A stretch of DNA of 60,000 nucleotides from Polytrichum commune. Its lineage: Eukaryota; Streptophyta; Polytrichopsida; Polytrichales; Polytrichaceae. Below are positions 46,005 through 56,690 of this stretch, piece by piece (position 1 is the first letter of the stretch; each line of letters opens with the position of its first letter). The stretch is from positions 36,116,440 through 36,176,439 of the forward strand of contig OX485807.1 of assembly GCA_950295325.1 (NCBI GenBank), read 5' to 3'. A model generated the notes under the pieces. It was given only the letters and a program-made list of their open reading frames with translations. It searched no databases and was not told the origin of the DNA. Both the position numbers and the translations under genes were made by a program.

Positions 46005-46214
46005 TTGGGTCCCCAGAGGGAAGGGTTGCACCTGCGAAGGAAATAGTGCAATACCAAGGCGACGCACGCAAGTCCTGACAGCAAGCTGCCGGATGGGCTC
46101 ACACCCATGAAAAATTAGATTAATATCATGAGGCTCGATGAGCCTCGTATCAGATATTAAACTGATAAGAACAGATACTACACTTGATCTTAGCCAAAAG
46201 GCCGAGAAAGGTAT
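46005..46214 (-). ncRNA. U2: U2 spliceosomal snRNA
   Basis: Read on the minus strand from 46214, the sequence starts ATACCTTTCTCGGCCTTTTG and continues GGCTAAGATCAAGTGTAGTA, with the branch-point-binding GTAGTA, then TCTGTTCTTATCAGTTTAAT, the stem IIa region. A stem GAGGCTC/GAGCCTC follows (IIb), then the Sm site AATTTTTC and 3' stems ending in GGTATTGCACTATTTCC. U2 pairs with the intron branch point. The 3' end is placed by length (about 200) and by a plant 3'-box-like phrase CAATCACTAAGTAAAG at about 45975-45990. The 5' half is essentially canonical and the upstream promoter signals fit a plant Pol II snRNA gene, so it may be functional. Confidence 0.93.
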
Positions 46215-46237
46215 ACCTCTACAACCTAACCCCCTCG

Positions 46238-46284
46238 TTTTCATATCTCGTCGAAGCCCTTCCTCAGTGCAGCCCATATGGGAC
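46238..46284 (-). promoter_or_regulatory. U2 promoter: USE-like and TATA-like elements
   Basis: On the minus strand GTCCCATATGG (46274-46284) matches 9 of 11 positions of the plant upstream sequence element RTCCCACATCG, and GATATGAAAA (46238-46247) sits at the TATA position about 24-33 bp before the RNA start. The spacing is close to that of Pol II-type plant snRNA genes (about three helical turns). Confidence 0.7.
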
Positions 46285-46289
46285 ATTGT

Positions 46290-49200
46290 ACCATGTTGCG
46301 TCTCCTCTCCTCCCACTCTTCTTCCTTTCCTCTTGTGCCAGGATCCATGTCTTAGCTTCTCTTTGTCTTGTCAGACTCCCCAGGTTCTTGCCTGTAAGTT
46401 AAGTTAATGCAGCTACAAATCGTGCTCACCATGCCACCATCATCTTCGCCCTTGTGGAACATACCACATCCACATCTGTTGGTTACTTTCTTCTGCACTT
46501 TGGCTCCCTGCACCAGCTTATTACCACCTCAACATGTGAACTTCACGTCATTTATTCCTGTAGAAACTTATCGGCAGAAAGGTTGTATGTTACATGAGAT
46601 GATCCAACAGGATCAGAACCATGCTTGGAAGCTTCAGGGCAATTTAGAACTACTTAAGATATGAGAATAGGTTTCACATGCTCAGAGTCTACACATGGAA
46701 AGAGGCCCATGGCAAACGTCATCTAATGGAGAAGCATGTTAAATAACTGTGATGGTGGGATTCCGTGTTACATGATTCAGACAATTACTAGGAGCACGAT
46801 CCACAAGGCCTGCAAGCAACTGTTGGACTCGAGCCGAATTCCTTGTAGAGGAGCCATATCACAGAATAACCAGAACGCACAGCCCATGTACAGAAGAAAT
46901 AGATGCAAGAATTCAGTACATGACCCAAATTGTGTATCCAGTAGTCGTTTTGAATATTACTCCATCAAGTCACACGAATTGTCAAAATCAACTTCTGGGT
47001 TCTCGTCAAATCTATGAATCACATCACCTCTACTCCACTCATGTTAAATGACCACCCAGGGTTAAAATGCAGTGGAAACTGAATAGCCATGTTGTTGTTG
47101 TTGTTGTTGTTGTTAGGTATCGAGCTAACTTGATCCAGGCAAAAGGCTTGGGCACATGGTCCAAAAATGAATCCCTTCAGTTGCAGGCAATCGCTTGGGA
47201 GGCCGGGTAGCCAATTGAGCGGCAAAATGTGCACTAAGTCCATGCTACAGCCAAGGCATGCCGTTATGCATGCTAAAAAATGTAATAAAAATGTAGCTTT
47301 CATTTTACCCCAATGCAGTAAACACATTGCTTGTGTTTTACCCAACAGTCAAAATACAAGATTCTACTACTTTTTAAAACTAATTTGTTTAGATGTCTAC
47401 TTCTTATTGTTGTGGTCTATATTCTCCAAGGGCCTCCTAGAATGTGGAAGCCTAGGCCATGTGCCCAACCTAAGAGAGACTCAACTTTGGATGTGGTTGC
47501 ATTGACATAGCCCTATGCGGGCCCCATATCTTTGCTAAAATAAGGACTCACATGGGTGAAGCCCATGTTGTTATTAAGGGTTATGCAAGAGGAAATTTCT
47601 AGTACCATTAACAGTCGCTATATTAAAGGCCAAGAGGTAGGCCTCACGCAAATTCCGGCATACCATGTTAGTGGTATGGCCTTTGAAAAAGAATCAAGGG
47701 CCCTCACAATCACATGGTCATGGACACCTACATTTGAGTAGTATGTGGTTAGGTGTGGCTCCAAGAATGGATATTAAAAAGACATTTTCCGTAAAAAAAG
47801 AGTGGACTATGCACTCAAAATATTATAATTACTCTACATTTAATAGTCAACATAATCAAGGAGACTTATATGACCACTTAATGAGCACGAGAATCTTCAC
47901 TTTGCTAGTGAATAAGATATTCATATGAGCTTCAAAAATAACGAGGACAATGGTCATGGCCTTGATTTGGATTTGCTAACCATGTTGTGCTAATTGTGTA
48001 TTTCGTATCCTAGAAGAAATGGGGTAGTTGGAAAATTAACCATTTAAGACCCATCTACGTTAGTACAACGGCCATCTACCAAAGTGTGAGAGGGAAGCAA
48101 CAGGTGACAATGACTTGTGAGGAATTAAGAAAGAAATTGAATTGGCAATTTTTGTGAGTTGTTGGATTTGGGTTTACATTACTAGATATGGTTCTCCATG
48201 GAGCTCATGCCCAACCTCCCAACCAATGAATTGTTTTTACAACATAATCGCTATATTCCATTAGGGGGTGAATCCTTGGGGATTTTATGTCACGTGCAAC
48301 CGAGGGGCATTATCGTAGGGGCTATTTGATGGCCCGGAGTAATTAAATGGACCATTCAACTACCTAAGTATCTAATTTGTGGTGTTGAAAGGGTCCAAAT
48401 GATTACTTACGAATTGTGAAGGTGGATATTTTTCAGCCCTTTAATTTATTATAATAAATAAGAGTTAATCAAAAAAATGAAATATAAAGACTCAAGACAA
48501 TGATATTTCTAACAAATTGAGTGCCAAAAGTAAGACTAGTAAGTTATCAAGGAATGACACCATGAAACATTGATTTCCAAATGGCATTTGCTTTTGCATT
48601 GACACCCCAAAAATCTGAACTTTAGTATGGAAGTTTTCAAAAATGTTGCCACTACACACTCAATGGCACAAACAACACACAAATGCTATGTTAACAACAT
48701 GAAGATGATTTATCCCACACAATTTATTATATCTAAAACAATCAAATTGGATATATTATATAGGACCTTATATTAGTTCTAATTAAATGCCTCCACTACA
48801 TACACATATTGTTTAATCATGAAATAAAAGGGCCTTTGTTACACATACAATCAACTTTCACTTTCAAATGAGAAAGTTGTGGAAGATTTTTTCTTCCATA
48901 GGATGTAGCTCATGATAATGAAACCTTTAAACACACTCCATTACCAAAGCTAAGGCAATAATAACATCTAAATTTGCCATCATATGATCCATTAATTCAC
49001 AAGTCCACTTTGACCAATTTGGAGAAACTTAGAACCCAAATGCACACCCTAACAATAATGGACATGGTAGTCTTTGGGGACAATCACCATATGACAACAA
49101 TGGATGAAAATATAAATTGAATGAAACTAGCACATCCATTTTTTTTAAATTCTCTGAATTTTAAGGCACCCTTTTGTACATCTACCTATCCTTCCAAAAA

Positions 49201-50356
49201 AAAATAGCATTTTCAAGTGTACACACTACATAATAATAGTACCTTTCACTTATGTATACTATGTGCACTAATGCCTTAAGTAATATTATGCTCTTATTAC
49301 ACTCACGTTAATTCATACGTGCTATGAAGAGTCCATTACTTAGGATTTTCCCCATTCAAGGGTTAATTTGGCATCCGGCTCTACAATAATAATCAACGTT
49401 TTCAAAACTAACATTTAAGTATATTTGGACAAATCACTTGTCCAAAAATAATAAGGGATGTGAACTTGTGGAGACAAAAACATCAAACATCAACAACAAA
49501 AGCAACAACACAATAACCACAACTTTGAATGTTTGTATTCCATGTTCACTGACCACCAGATTCATGTAGTTCGGCGATCTAGTGTACATCTTATTGACAA
49601 TTGGAAATGTCCAAAATTCACACATAAATCCAAATATATTGAATCCTAGTCTCACCCTCCCCCTTGGTAGGTGTTGCAAAACTTTCTATGAATCTAAACA
49701 TTTTGGTTTCAGGACAATCCAACTTTGATTCATTGAAACAAGAACAAATGCTAAGGTAGAGGAGTCTTAAATGGTAGATTTTTCCCGACCAGCCCAAGCC
49801 TTCCCCCAAGATGTGAAACACGCAATTAGTACAAGTTGGTTAGCAAATTCAAATCAAGGCAGTAGTGACTTTCCTCTTGATTTTGAAGCTCTTACATACT
49901 TTATATTATTACATTATTTATCAAAGTGAAGATGCTCATGCTCATTTAGAGGTCATATAAGTCCCCCTTCCCATTATCATGTCGACTACTAAACCTAAAA
50001 CTTTTAACAAATCTAGAATACGTAGTCCATTCTTAATTAAAAACATGTTTGTTTGGTGTCCGTTCTTAGATCCGCACCTAAAGCACACACCCTCAAGTAT
50101 AGACGCCAGATTGAAATAAGTAACCGAATTAGGCCCGCTCACCATAATTACATTCTAAATAATATTGTAGGATAGAACTCATCCAATTAAAATTGAACAC
50201 ATGGCACCAACAACTAAGTTACAAACTTATGCTCAGGAAAAACAAGGAAACTAAAATATGAAGAGAACATTAAGACGAAAGAAGGATGTAAGCCTAACGT
50301 AGCTTCCGAGGAGAGGGCTTGACGCGCGGAGTGAATTTGCGTTTCCTGCGACGGCC
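46290..50356. other. gene-free AT-rich stretch
   Basis: No gene is supported. 47092-47115 is a GTT microsatellite. 46290-46420 is pyrimidine-rich. The remainder (47120-50300) is AT-rich without recognisable proteins, repeats or RNA genes. The last 80 bases before 50357 are more GC-rich and are the likely promoter or leader of the next gene, without a clear TATA box. Confidence 0.5.
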
Positions 50357-53300
50357 ATGGCGGCAGCTATGGCGTCCAAAACCATCTCCCGAGCCTTGCT
50401 AGGGTTTGAATCTCCCGCTCTTCGCAGGGCCGCACCACGATGGCATCCGAACACTCGCTGTCTCTGCTGGGCCAGGAAAATTCCAAATGCTCAGGTAATG
50501 GCCGCCGTGGAGAGACGAACTCACGGGACATTGGACAGAGTGACGCTCACTCGGAGAGTCCCAAGCCTGGATTACGGCATGAAGGGAGGATTGAAGGTGG
50601 AGAAAGAAAAAATTCCATCAGGTGTGTGTAGGAATTGTGGAAAATTTCTTTGGCAATTTTCGATAATTTCTGTGGTTTAGGATGTTGCGAGATATCTCTG
50701 TATGTCACAGAATTGCGTCATGTCTTTACGAACTGTGTCATTTAATAGTTGTGAATTAGTTTCTTGTCAAATGTTAGCTCAATGCGAGCTGGAATTTGAG
50801 ACATAGATCAGGGCTTCTTCCTCTCTTTTTTAGATCCTCTTCATGTTTTCCCCCCTACTGAACAAATTGAAGGATTCGAGCTCCGAGTTTTTTAATATTT
50901 CTTATACAAAAAAATTCTCATAATAGCTCTAGCAGCACTGTAGTGTATATTTAAATTTGGCACGTGATTTTCATTGGGAAGAGATTATGTCCTTCACCCG
51001 TCGTTTCATGCGGTGGAAGGCACACATTCCAACACATCCACCTCATTTAGAAAATGTCATCTGGTCCAACGTATTGGTTACAAAGTTCTTCAACGATGTG
51101 CACATTTAAGATCTCTTACTAGGTCATAGTGCCGTTCTTTGGTGTTGATTTAAGAAATATTCACGTGTATTGCAAAGCATCGTAATGCCAAACAGGAGCG
51201 AATCCTTTCTATTTATCGGTTTACCTGGATTTTCATCAACAGAATTGGTGTTAATTGGAATCATTGGCGTTCTCACTTGGTGCTGTGGTGTTGACAGAGA
51301 AATTATTGCTTAGAAGATCGGTTCTTGGTGAATACCAATTGGGAGCAGAAGAGGCATTCTCTAATGCACAAGCAGCATTCAGTGATCAGGACTTTGTTAC
51401 TACCATGAGTTCCGAAGAAGGTGTTATCACTTTTGGTCGCCACTGTATCTGAAGTCATTCATGCTTTGGTGGTCCATGGTCATTATGGGATTAGCCTACT
51501 CAAGTACTGACCAAGTTAGTGTTAATTTCAACCTGACAATAGAGTTGTTACATTCTGACGTCTCTTTTCCAGCAAATTTCTCTTAGGCTGCTGTTGGGAT
51601 TTCGGATCTCAGTTACTTTCAATGTTCTGAAGGATGCATTTGGTCAATTACAGGTGATGACGAGGAGGACCATGATATTCACTGCCTTCGAAGGGTAGAC
51701 AGCACCAGCAACTCAGATGGTTTGAGCACATCAGGAAAGCCTGATGTCTCACCAACTGGCAGAGTGCAGAAATGGTTTCCCTATGACGATACCTTCAAAC
51801 TCAATGACGAAAGCACATTGACCAGTTCTGAAGTACTCTCGATGTTGTCTCCCTTCCTAGTGGATGGCCGTAAGCAGAGAATTGAGGAAGTGGTGGCACA
51901 CCGCACGTATTCTGTTTCTATTGTTGTTGAGGGATTGCTGGATCTTGGCAACATATCTGCTGTGTTTCGTTCCGCAGATGCTCTTGGATTTCAATCAGTC
52001 CATGTTATCAGTAATGAAACAAAGAAAAGGTCAGTTTCAACCATTTGGGTTTTCAATTGAGTTTGAGGTCTGTTCAGCAATTCATGGTTTAGACTCTGTA
52101 ATACCTGCCCCAAGAGTCTTAAAAGCTTCTTGCACTCACACAGTGCACTTATATCTGGGAGTCTAAATTGGAATAGGCTCACATGATGGCTTACTCACAG
52201 TGAACTGTTTTGCAGATATAAGAAGAATCGGAAAGTGAGTATGGGTACAGAAAAGTGGCTGGATGCAGAAATGTGGGATAGTAGCAATGAGTGCATCGCC
52301 ACCTTGCGGAAAAGAGGTTATCGAATTGCTGTCACACATATAGCCCCAGATACGGTAATTTCTATCAACCAAGTCCCTTGAACGGCCTTTGTGGACCAGA
52401 AGTGATTTCTTTGTTTGGTTGGATGGACACAAGGGAGCTAGATGAAACCAGATCCAACATAGTTTGTTTTTATAATGTAGATGTTTAAGCCAGGATACAG
52501 GGTGTGGGGGGTACTTTCAAATCATTCTGTAACAAGAGGTTCCAAGGTTTTCTTCAATGTGGGTTGACTATAAGCCGCATCATGGACTACTGCACCGAGA
52601 AGATGTATAGGAATGTATGTGCTACTAAATAGCTCAGTTGCATTATGCCTTCCAAGTCACTGAAACTAGTGAAATACCATCCACTTGAGCTGTCAATTCA
52701 GCTGAACTCGGACCGAAAGTTTATTTGTGTTTTGAAAGGTCAATCCTTAGAAATGCGGTCCATGGCATTCTCGCCTTGTAGACCTTTTCGATCAGTACAG
52801 TATTCAGCTAATAGAGAGGCTCTTTGGCACTTTGTGATAGACTGGATCAGGATTCAGTATAGCTGCACTTCATCTTATATATGTGTCTTTTGAGATGTTG
52901 CTAAGTGAAATGTACAGTTTGTAATTATTGAGATTGTGGATGGGTTTGAGCAGGTATCTATCCATGACATGGACTGGACTATACCAACAGCTGTCATCTT
53001 TGGAAATGAGCACCTGTATGTCCCTTCCATCACACAGATAATAGTATCTTCTCTTGCGGAATTCATATTTTACAGCTTTGACATTGGCGAATGTAAGGCT
53101 GAGCTGAAAGAGACCTCTAACACCCTGTAATCACAAATAGAATGTGCTTAGCCGTATCAACAATCTCCTCCATTTGTTAATTATTGTCGGTATTTGGATA
53201 GTCCCCCAATTACTCAAGTTACTTAGAAATGTTGTGTTAATGTCGATTGAATTGTCCAGCATCCAACTAAAGAGTTGCGTCTTTGTTGCAGGGGGGTGAG

Positions 53301-54248
53301 TGAGGAAGCAATAGCAGCATCAGATATACGGTGTAGCATTCCCATGGCAGGCATGGTGGATTCTTTTAATGTCTCGGTGGCTGCAGGCATCCTCATGCAT
53401 CATGCTGCCCATGATAGAATCATCCGTGCTGTAAGAGCCACTCCTCATTACTCATCACTTTCATGGAGCAACATAGTAAACAATGAAAGACTGCTGTACA
53501 TGGAAAGATGTTTCTAGGCTCCTGTGTTAAATGACACGCTTGCAAGTAAGGCAAAACTGAACAGATCTCAGATGTATGTCAAATAGCTTGGACCCGTGCC
53601 ATCCCAGCCCATTGCACCCATGAACTAACATCTCAGGCCACCCTAACCCCCTAAACTTATGCAACCATATGCTCCCATGCCCATGTGTACCCACCATGTA
53701 TGCCCATAAGCCACCAACTTGCCCCTTCTGTGCTCCCCCTATCCCATGGCCGCCACCTCTCCAGTTTCCCCCACCATACTCACCTTTTGCACCCATGGTC
53801 CCTCCACCTTTTCACCTTTGTTTCCTCTCTTTTTGGTCACATGTTCTATTTTTGTGGAGTCTTTGGCATGCAGCCTTTATTTATTTGTAGAAATGTTTCA
53901 CTTGAACAATGGTGAACCGCGAGGAGTAGTGGGGAATGGTGGGGCGATGATCTCACCACCACCACATTGTTGGTTGTATATAGATAAGAGGAAGTACTCT
54001 ACTTGCTGCTCAGTTAGCTGAAGATCTGATCGTCATGCATTTTGCAGGGATCTAATGGAGACATATCACCTGCTGACAAGAAAATTTTGGAAGCTGAGTT
54101 CTGTTTACGGCACAATCGTCAAACTGTTCAAATCCTCGACCGGTTGGTGGAGAAGAAAAGAAATGCTGTGGGCGTTAGTTCCCTTAAAGACATGTTCAAT
54201 GAGGAATTCATTGCTGGGGTAGAAGAGCCTGAGTATCTGAAGATATGA
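50357..54248 (+). CDS. TrmH/SpoU-family RNA 2'-O-methyltransferase, probably organellar
   Basis: Seven exons fit GT-AG borders with matching phases: 50357-50621, 51298-51420, 51654-52029, 52216-52354, 52954-53015, 53292-53430 and 54048-54248, giving 434 residues. The enzyme transfers a methyl group from AdoMet to a ribose 2'-OH of tRNA or rRNA using a knotted SPOUT fold. Motif 1 lies in VEGLLDLGNISAVFRSADAL (Asn and Arg of NxxAxxR), motif 2 in TAVIFGNEHLGVSEEA and motif 3 in RCSIPMAGMVDSFNVSVAAG. The C-terminal helix ILEAEFCLRHNRQTVQ resembles the TrmH tail. The N-terminus MAAAMASKTISRALLGFESP, rich in Ser/Arg/Ala and poor in acids, looks like a plastid or mitochondrial transit peptide; the ATG at 50369 is an alternative start. 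The substrate (for example tRNA Gm18) is not determinable from sequence. The first intron may hide a further small exon. Confidence 0.88.
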
Positions 54249-55628
54249 CTTTAGTTCTTTGATTTTCTTAGAATATTTTTTGGTAAGGTGGTCTCTTATG
54301 TTCACAATGAGGCAGCACTAGATATTGTGTATTCAACGAAGGCCCTTGCCATCATTTTTAATTGATCATCTAGATACCTGCAGAGAGAAAACACCAAGTC
54401 TCACTCTACACAGTTGCATCATGGGGGGGGGGGAATGGTTTTACACAGTACACGCATCATGCAAACCTGGTTGTAAGTAAACCTCATAATCTTGTCGTAG
54501 AGTTAGCAAACCATGTTACAAAACATATCTACATTTTGTTGTAAAAAAATTGCTTAACCCCCAAAAGCCAAGCTTTGGGATTTTAGCTTGACTCAAAGAT
54601 GTACTAAAGCATGAATTATAAAATTTATTTTGTGTTGGCATACAAGAGAAAGTTTTAGAGAGTTAATTTCAATTACATCCGCGTAGTTGGAATATGGGTG
54701 TTTATCTTTGGTCTCCACCAAATCATTTTACAAGCACTTTTTTTTAGAAATTAATAAGAATTCCAAGATGCATCAAAAGCATTTGATCTTTAATATGATT
54801 AGCTAAAAATATGAGGTGCATAATTTGGAGGGAAAAACCAAAAGTATTCATGTCATTAACATTGTTACTTTCCCAAAACAACTAATTTTGGAACAAAGAA
54901 AAAACTAAGGATTACCACCTCTTTAAGGTTCATATCTTAGACTCATTGATATATAATTTTGATCGGTTTGCTCTAAATGGTGCACAACTATATTATGTTA
55001 AAGGCGCAAGAAAAAAAAGAAAAAAGAAGAAGAAGAAGAAGAAGAAGAAGAAGAAGAAGAAGAAGAAGAAGCAAGAAAAGAAAGAAGTTTGCCTTGAGAA
55101 ATATATCTTTGAAAAATACCACCTTTTGAGAAATATACCACTTTTTGGCTTCTTGGGCATCTAGGGTTCTAGTTTAATCGGTACATTGATTATCCCATTT
55201 AGTGAGGGTGGGCTAATTGTGCATGGGGGGAAAACAAGTGCAAATGATACTAATTTTCCTTACGCTATGAAATTAGCACCACCAAAATATCTAGGGTTTT
55301 GGGAGCCCAAGGTGTCAACGTGCCGGAAAATCTCATTGCAACCGCTCTTCAGTTTTTTAGTGTTAAGAGACATCTCAGGATCGAGTGCCGTCAACCAAAA
55401 AGAAGAAGAAGCCTCTTCGAACTCATCAAAACAGATCATGCACTCTACAAAACACCTTAGAGCACGCACCAATTTTCTGGAAATGTATGGTAAACGAGCA
55501 CATATTCATATCACTCAGTACAAATTCCAGTCCGATTTGCCAAAATAATGTGTATTCTGGGAATCACTACCCCACACACACTAGAATGGGGTGATCAGTG
55601 CACTAAACTTGCATCAATTTGTTTTTTT
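54249..55628. other. gene-free stretch with AAG microsatellite
   Basis: 55019-55072 is an AAG repeat with about 15 units. A run of G lies at 54424-54433. 55480-55560 begins a duplicated segment whose second copy starts 256 bp later. No gene is supported between the TrmH stop and this duplication. Confidence 0.55.
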
Positions 55629-55720
55629 TTGGTGGGTGGTGCCCCTTTCGAAGTTAAAGCGTGAACAAAGTGCTCATCACCGCCTGCGTGTTGTCGAGGA
55701 GGTAGCCGCTGATGTAGCCG
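55629..55720 (-). pseudogene. 3' fragment of the small secreted-protein gene
   Basis: This stretch nearly duplicates the 3' end of the gene at 55921-56298 (shared phrase TGCTCATCACCGCCTGCGTG), lying about 256 bp downstream of it on the minus strand. The copy diverges after the segment encoding the residues near GYLLDN, and the rest of the gene is absent. Confidence 0.8.
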
Positions 55721-55920
55721 ATGATGATCTCTCTTGAAATGTATGATAAACGAGCACATATTCATATCCCTCGGTACAAATTCCAGCCCTCACTACTCTT
55801 GAGATTTGGCAAAATGATGCGTGTCCCGGGAATCACTACCCCACACACACTAGAATGGGGTGATCGGTGCACTGAAATGTCATCAATTTTTTGCTTTTGT
55901 GGGCGGTGCCCCTTCCGAAG

Positions 55921-56298
55921 TCAAATCGTGAACAAAGTGCTCATCACCGCCTGCGTGTTGTCGAGGAGGTAGCCGCTGATGTGTCCGTGGGCGGGGTCAT
56001 CCTGCAGCATCACATACGCCCCGTCCTCGATCTCGACTGTGGTCGTCTTCCCGAGCGACGGGACGCGGAAGCTCGCGAAATTCGAGGCGCACCCCCGCAC
56101 GTCGACGAACTCCTCCACGCGCCACGCCGGCTCCTTGTTGTAGATCTCCCGGTACCTCGGCAAGCACGGGCTCGCGATCGCCACCCTCACGTGGCAGCTC
56201 GTGACCTCGTTCAGGATCGTGATGGCGCACTCACCCGTGCTCCAAAACGACACGGCCACGACCACGGCCGCGAGGTTGAGCATCTTCCTCGTGTTCAT
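55921..56298 (-). CDS. small secreted cysteine-containing protein
   Basis: A 125-residue single-exon frame on the minus strand. Residues 1-25 (MNTRKMLNLAAVVVAVSFW, then STGECA) form a clear signal peptide with likely cleavage after GECA. The mature part of about 100 residues has three cysteines (TSCHV, SPCLP, RGCAS), a repeated strand-like pattern (VRVAIAS, TTTVEIEDGAYVML) and no membrane segment, so a secreted beta-rich domain is plausible. I do not recognise the family. It is GC-rich against an AT-rich background. It is flanked by partial copies of itself: the 3' end at 55629-55720 and the 5' end at 56481-56501. A TATA-like ATATATTATC (plus-strand 56327-56334) lies about 30 bp upstream of the start. 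Confidence 0.65.
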   Translation of the reverse strand: MNTRKMLNLAAVVVAVSFWSTGECAITILNEVTSCHVRVAIASPCLPRYREIYNKEPAWRVEEFVDVRGCASNFASFRVPSLGKTTTVEIEDGAYVMLQDDPAHGHISGYLLDNTQAVMSTLFTI

Positions 56299-56690
56299 AT
56301 CGCTTGTGCGTCGAGAAGTGGAACAATATATTATCGTGCACTGTAGAATGGCATTGTGATGATTGCGTCAGTTGCTGAAATCGAAACTCTCTGCGAATTT
56401 AGGCTCGAGACTACTGTATTGAGGGTGAGTTTCCAATGCATGTCGCTCGTCCACTAGGTTCTAGATAATAGTGGGTTGGAGAGCATCTTCCTTGTGTTCA
56501 TATTTTTTGTGCGGTGAATAGTGATACAATCTAATATCCTGCACTCTTGAATGGCATTGTGATGATTGCGTCAGTTGCTGAAATCGACACTCTCTGCTAA
56601 TTTAGGCTCGAGACTACTACACTGTAAGGGTGAGTTTCCGATGCATGCTTCGCTCGTCCACTAGATTTAATATGATAGTGGGTTGGAGGT
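56278..56690. repeat. 203-bp duplication covering start codon and upstream region
   Basis: 56278-56475 recurs at 56481-56690 with an offset of 203 bp near the left edge. Both copies contain the reverse complement of a start encoding MNTRKML (56278-56298 and 56481-56501), the phrase GATGATTGCGTCAGTTGCTG and GTGGGTTGGAG. Only the left one continues into an open frame. Confidence 0.85.

Noticed and set aside
53669-54021. Proline-rich plus-strand frames inside the TrmH gene
   Set aside because: They lie within the last intron (53431-54047), whose GT-AG borders restore the conserved TrmH frame.
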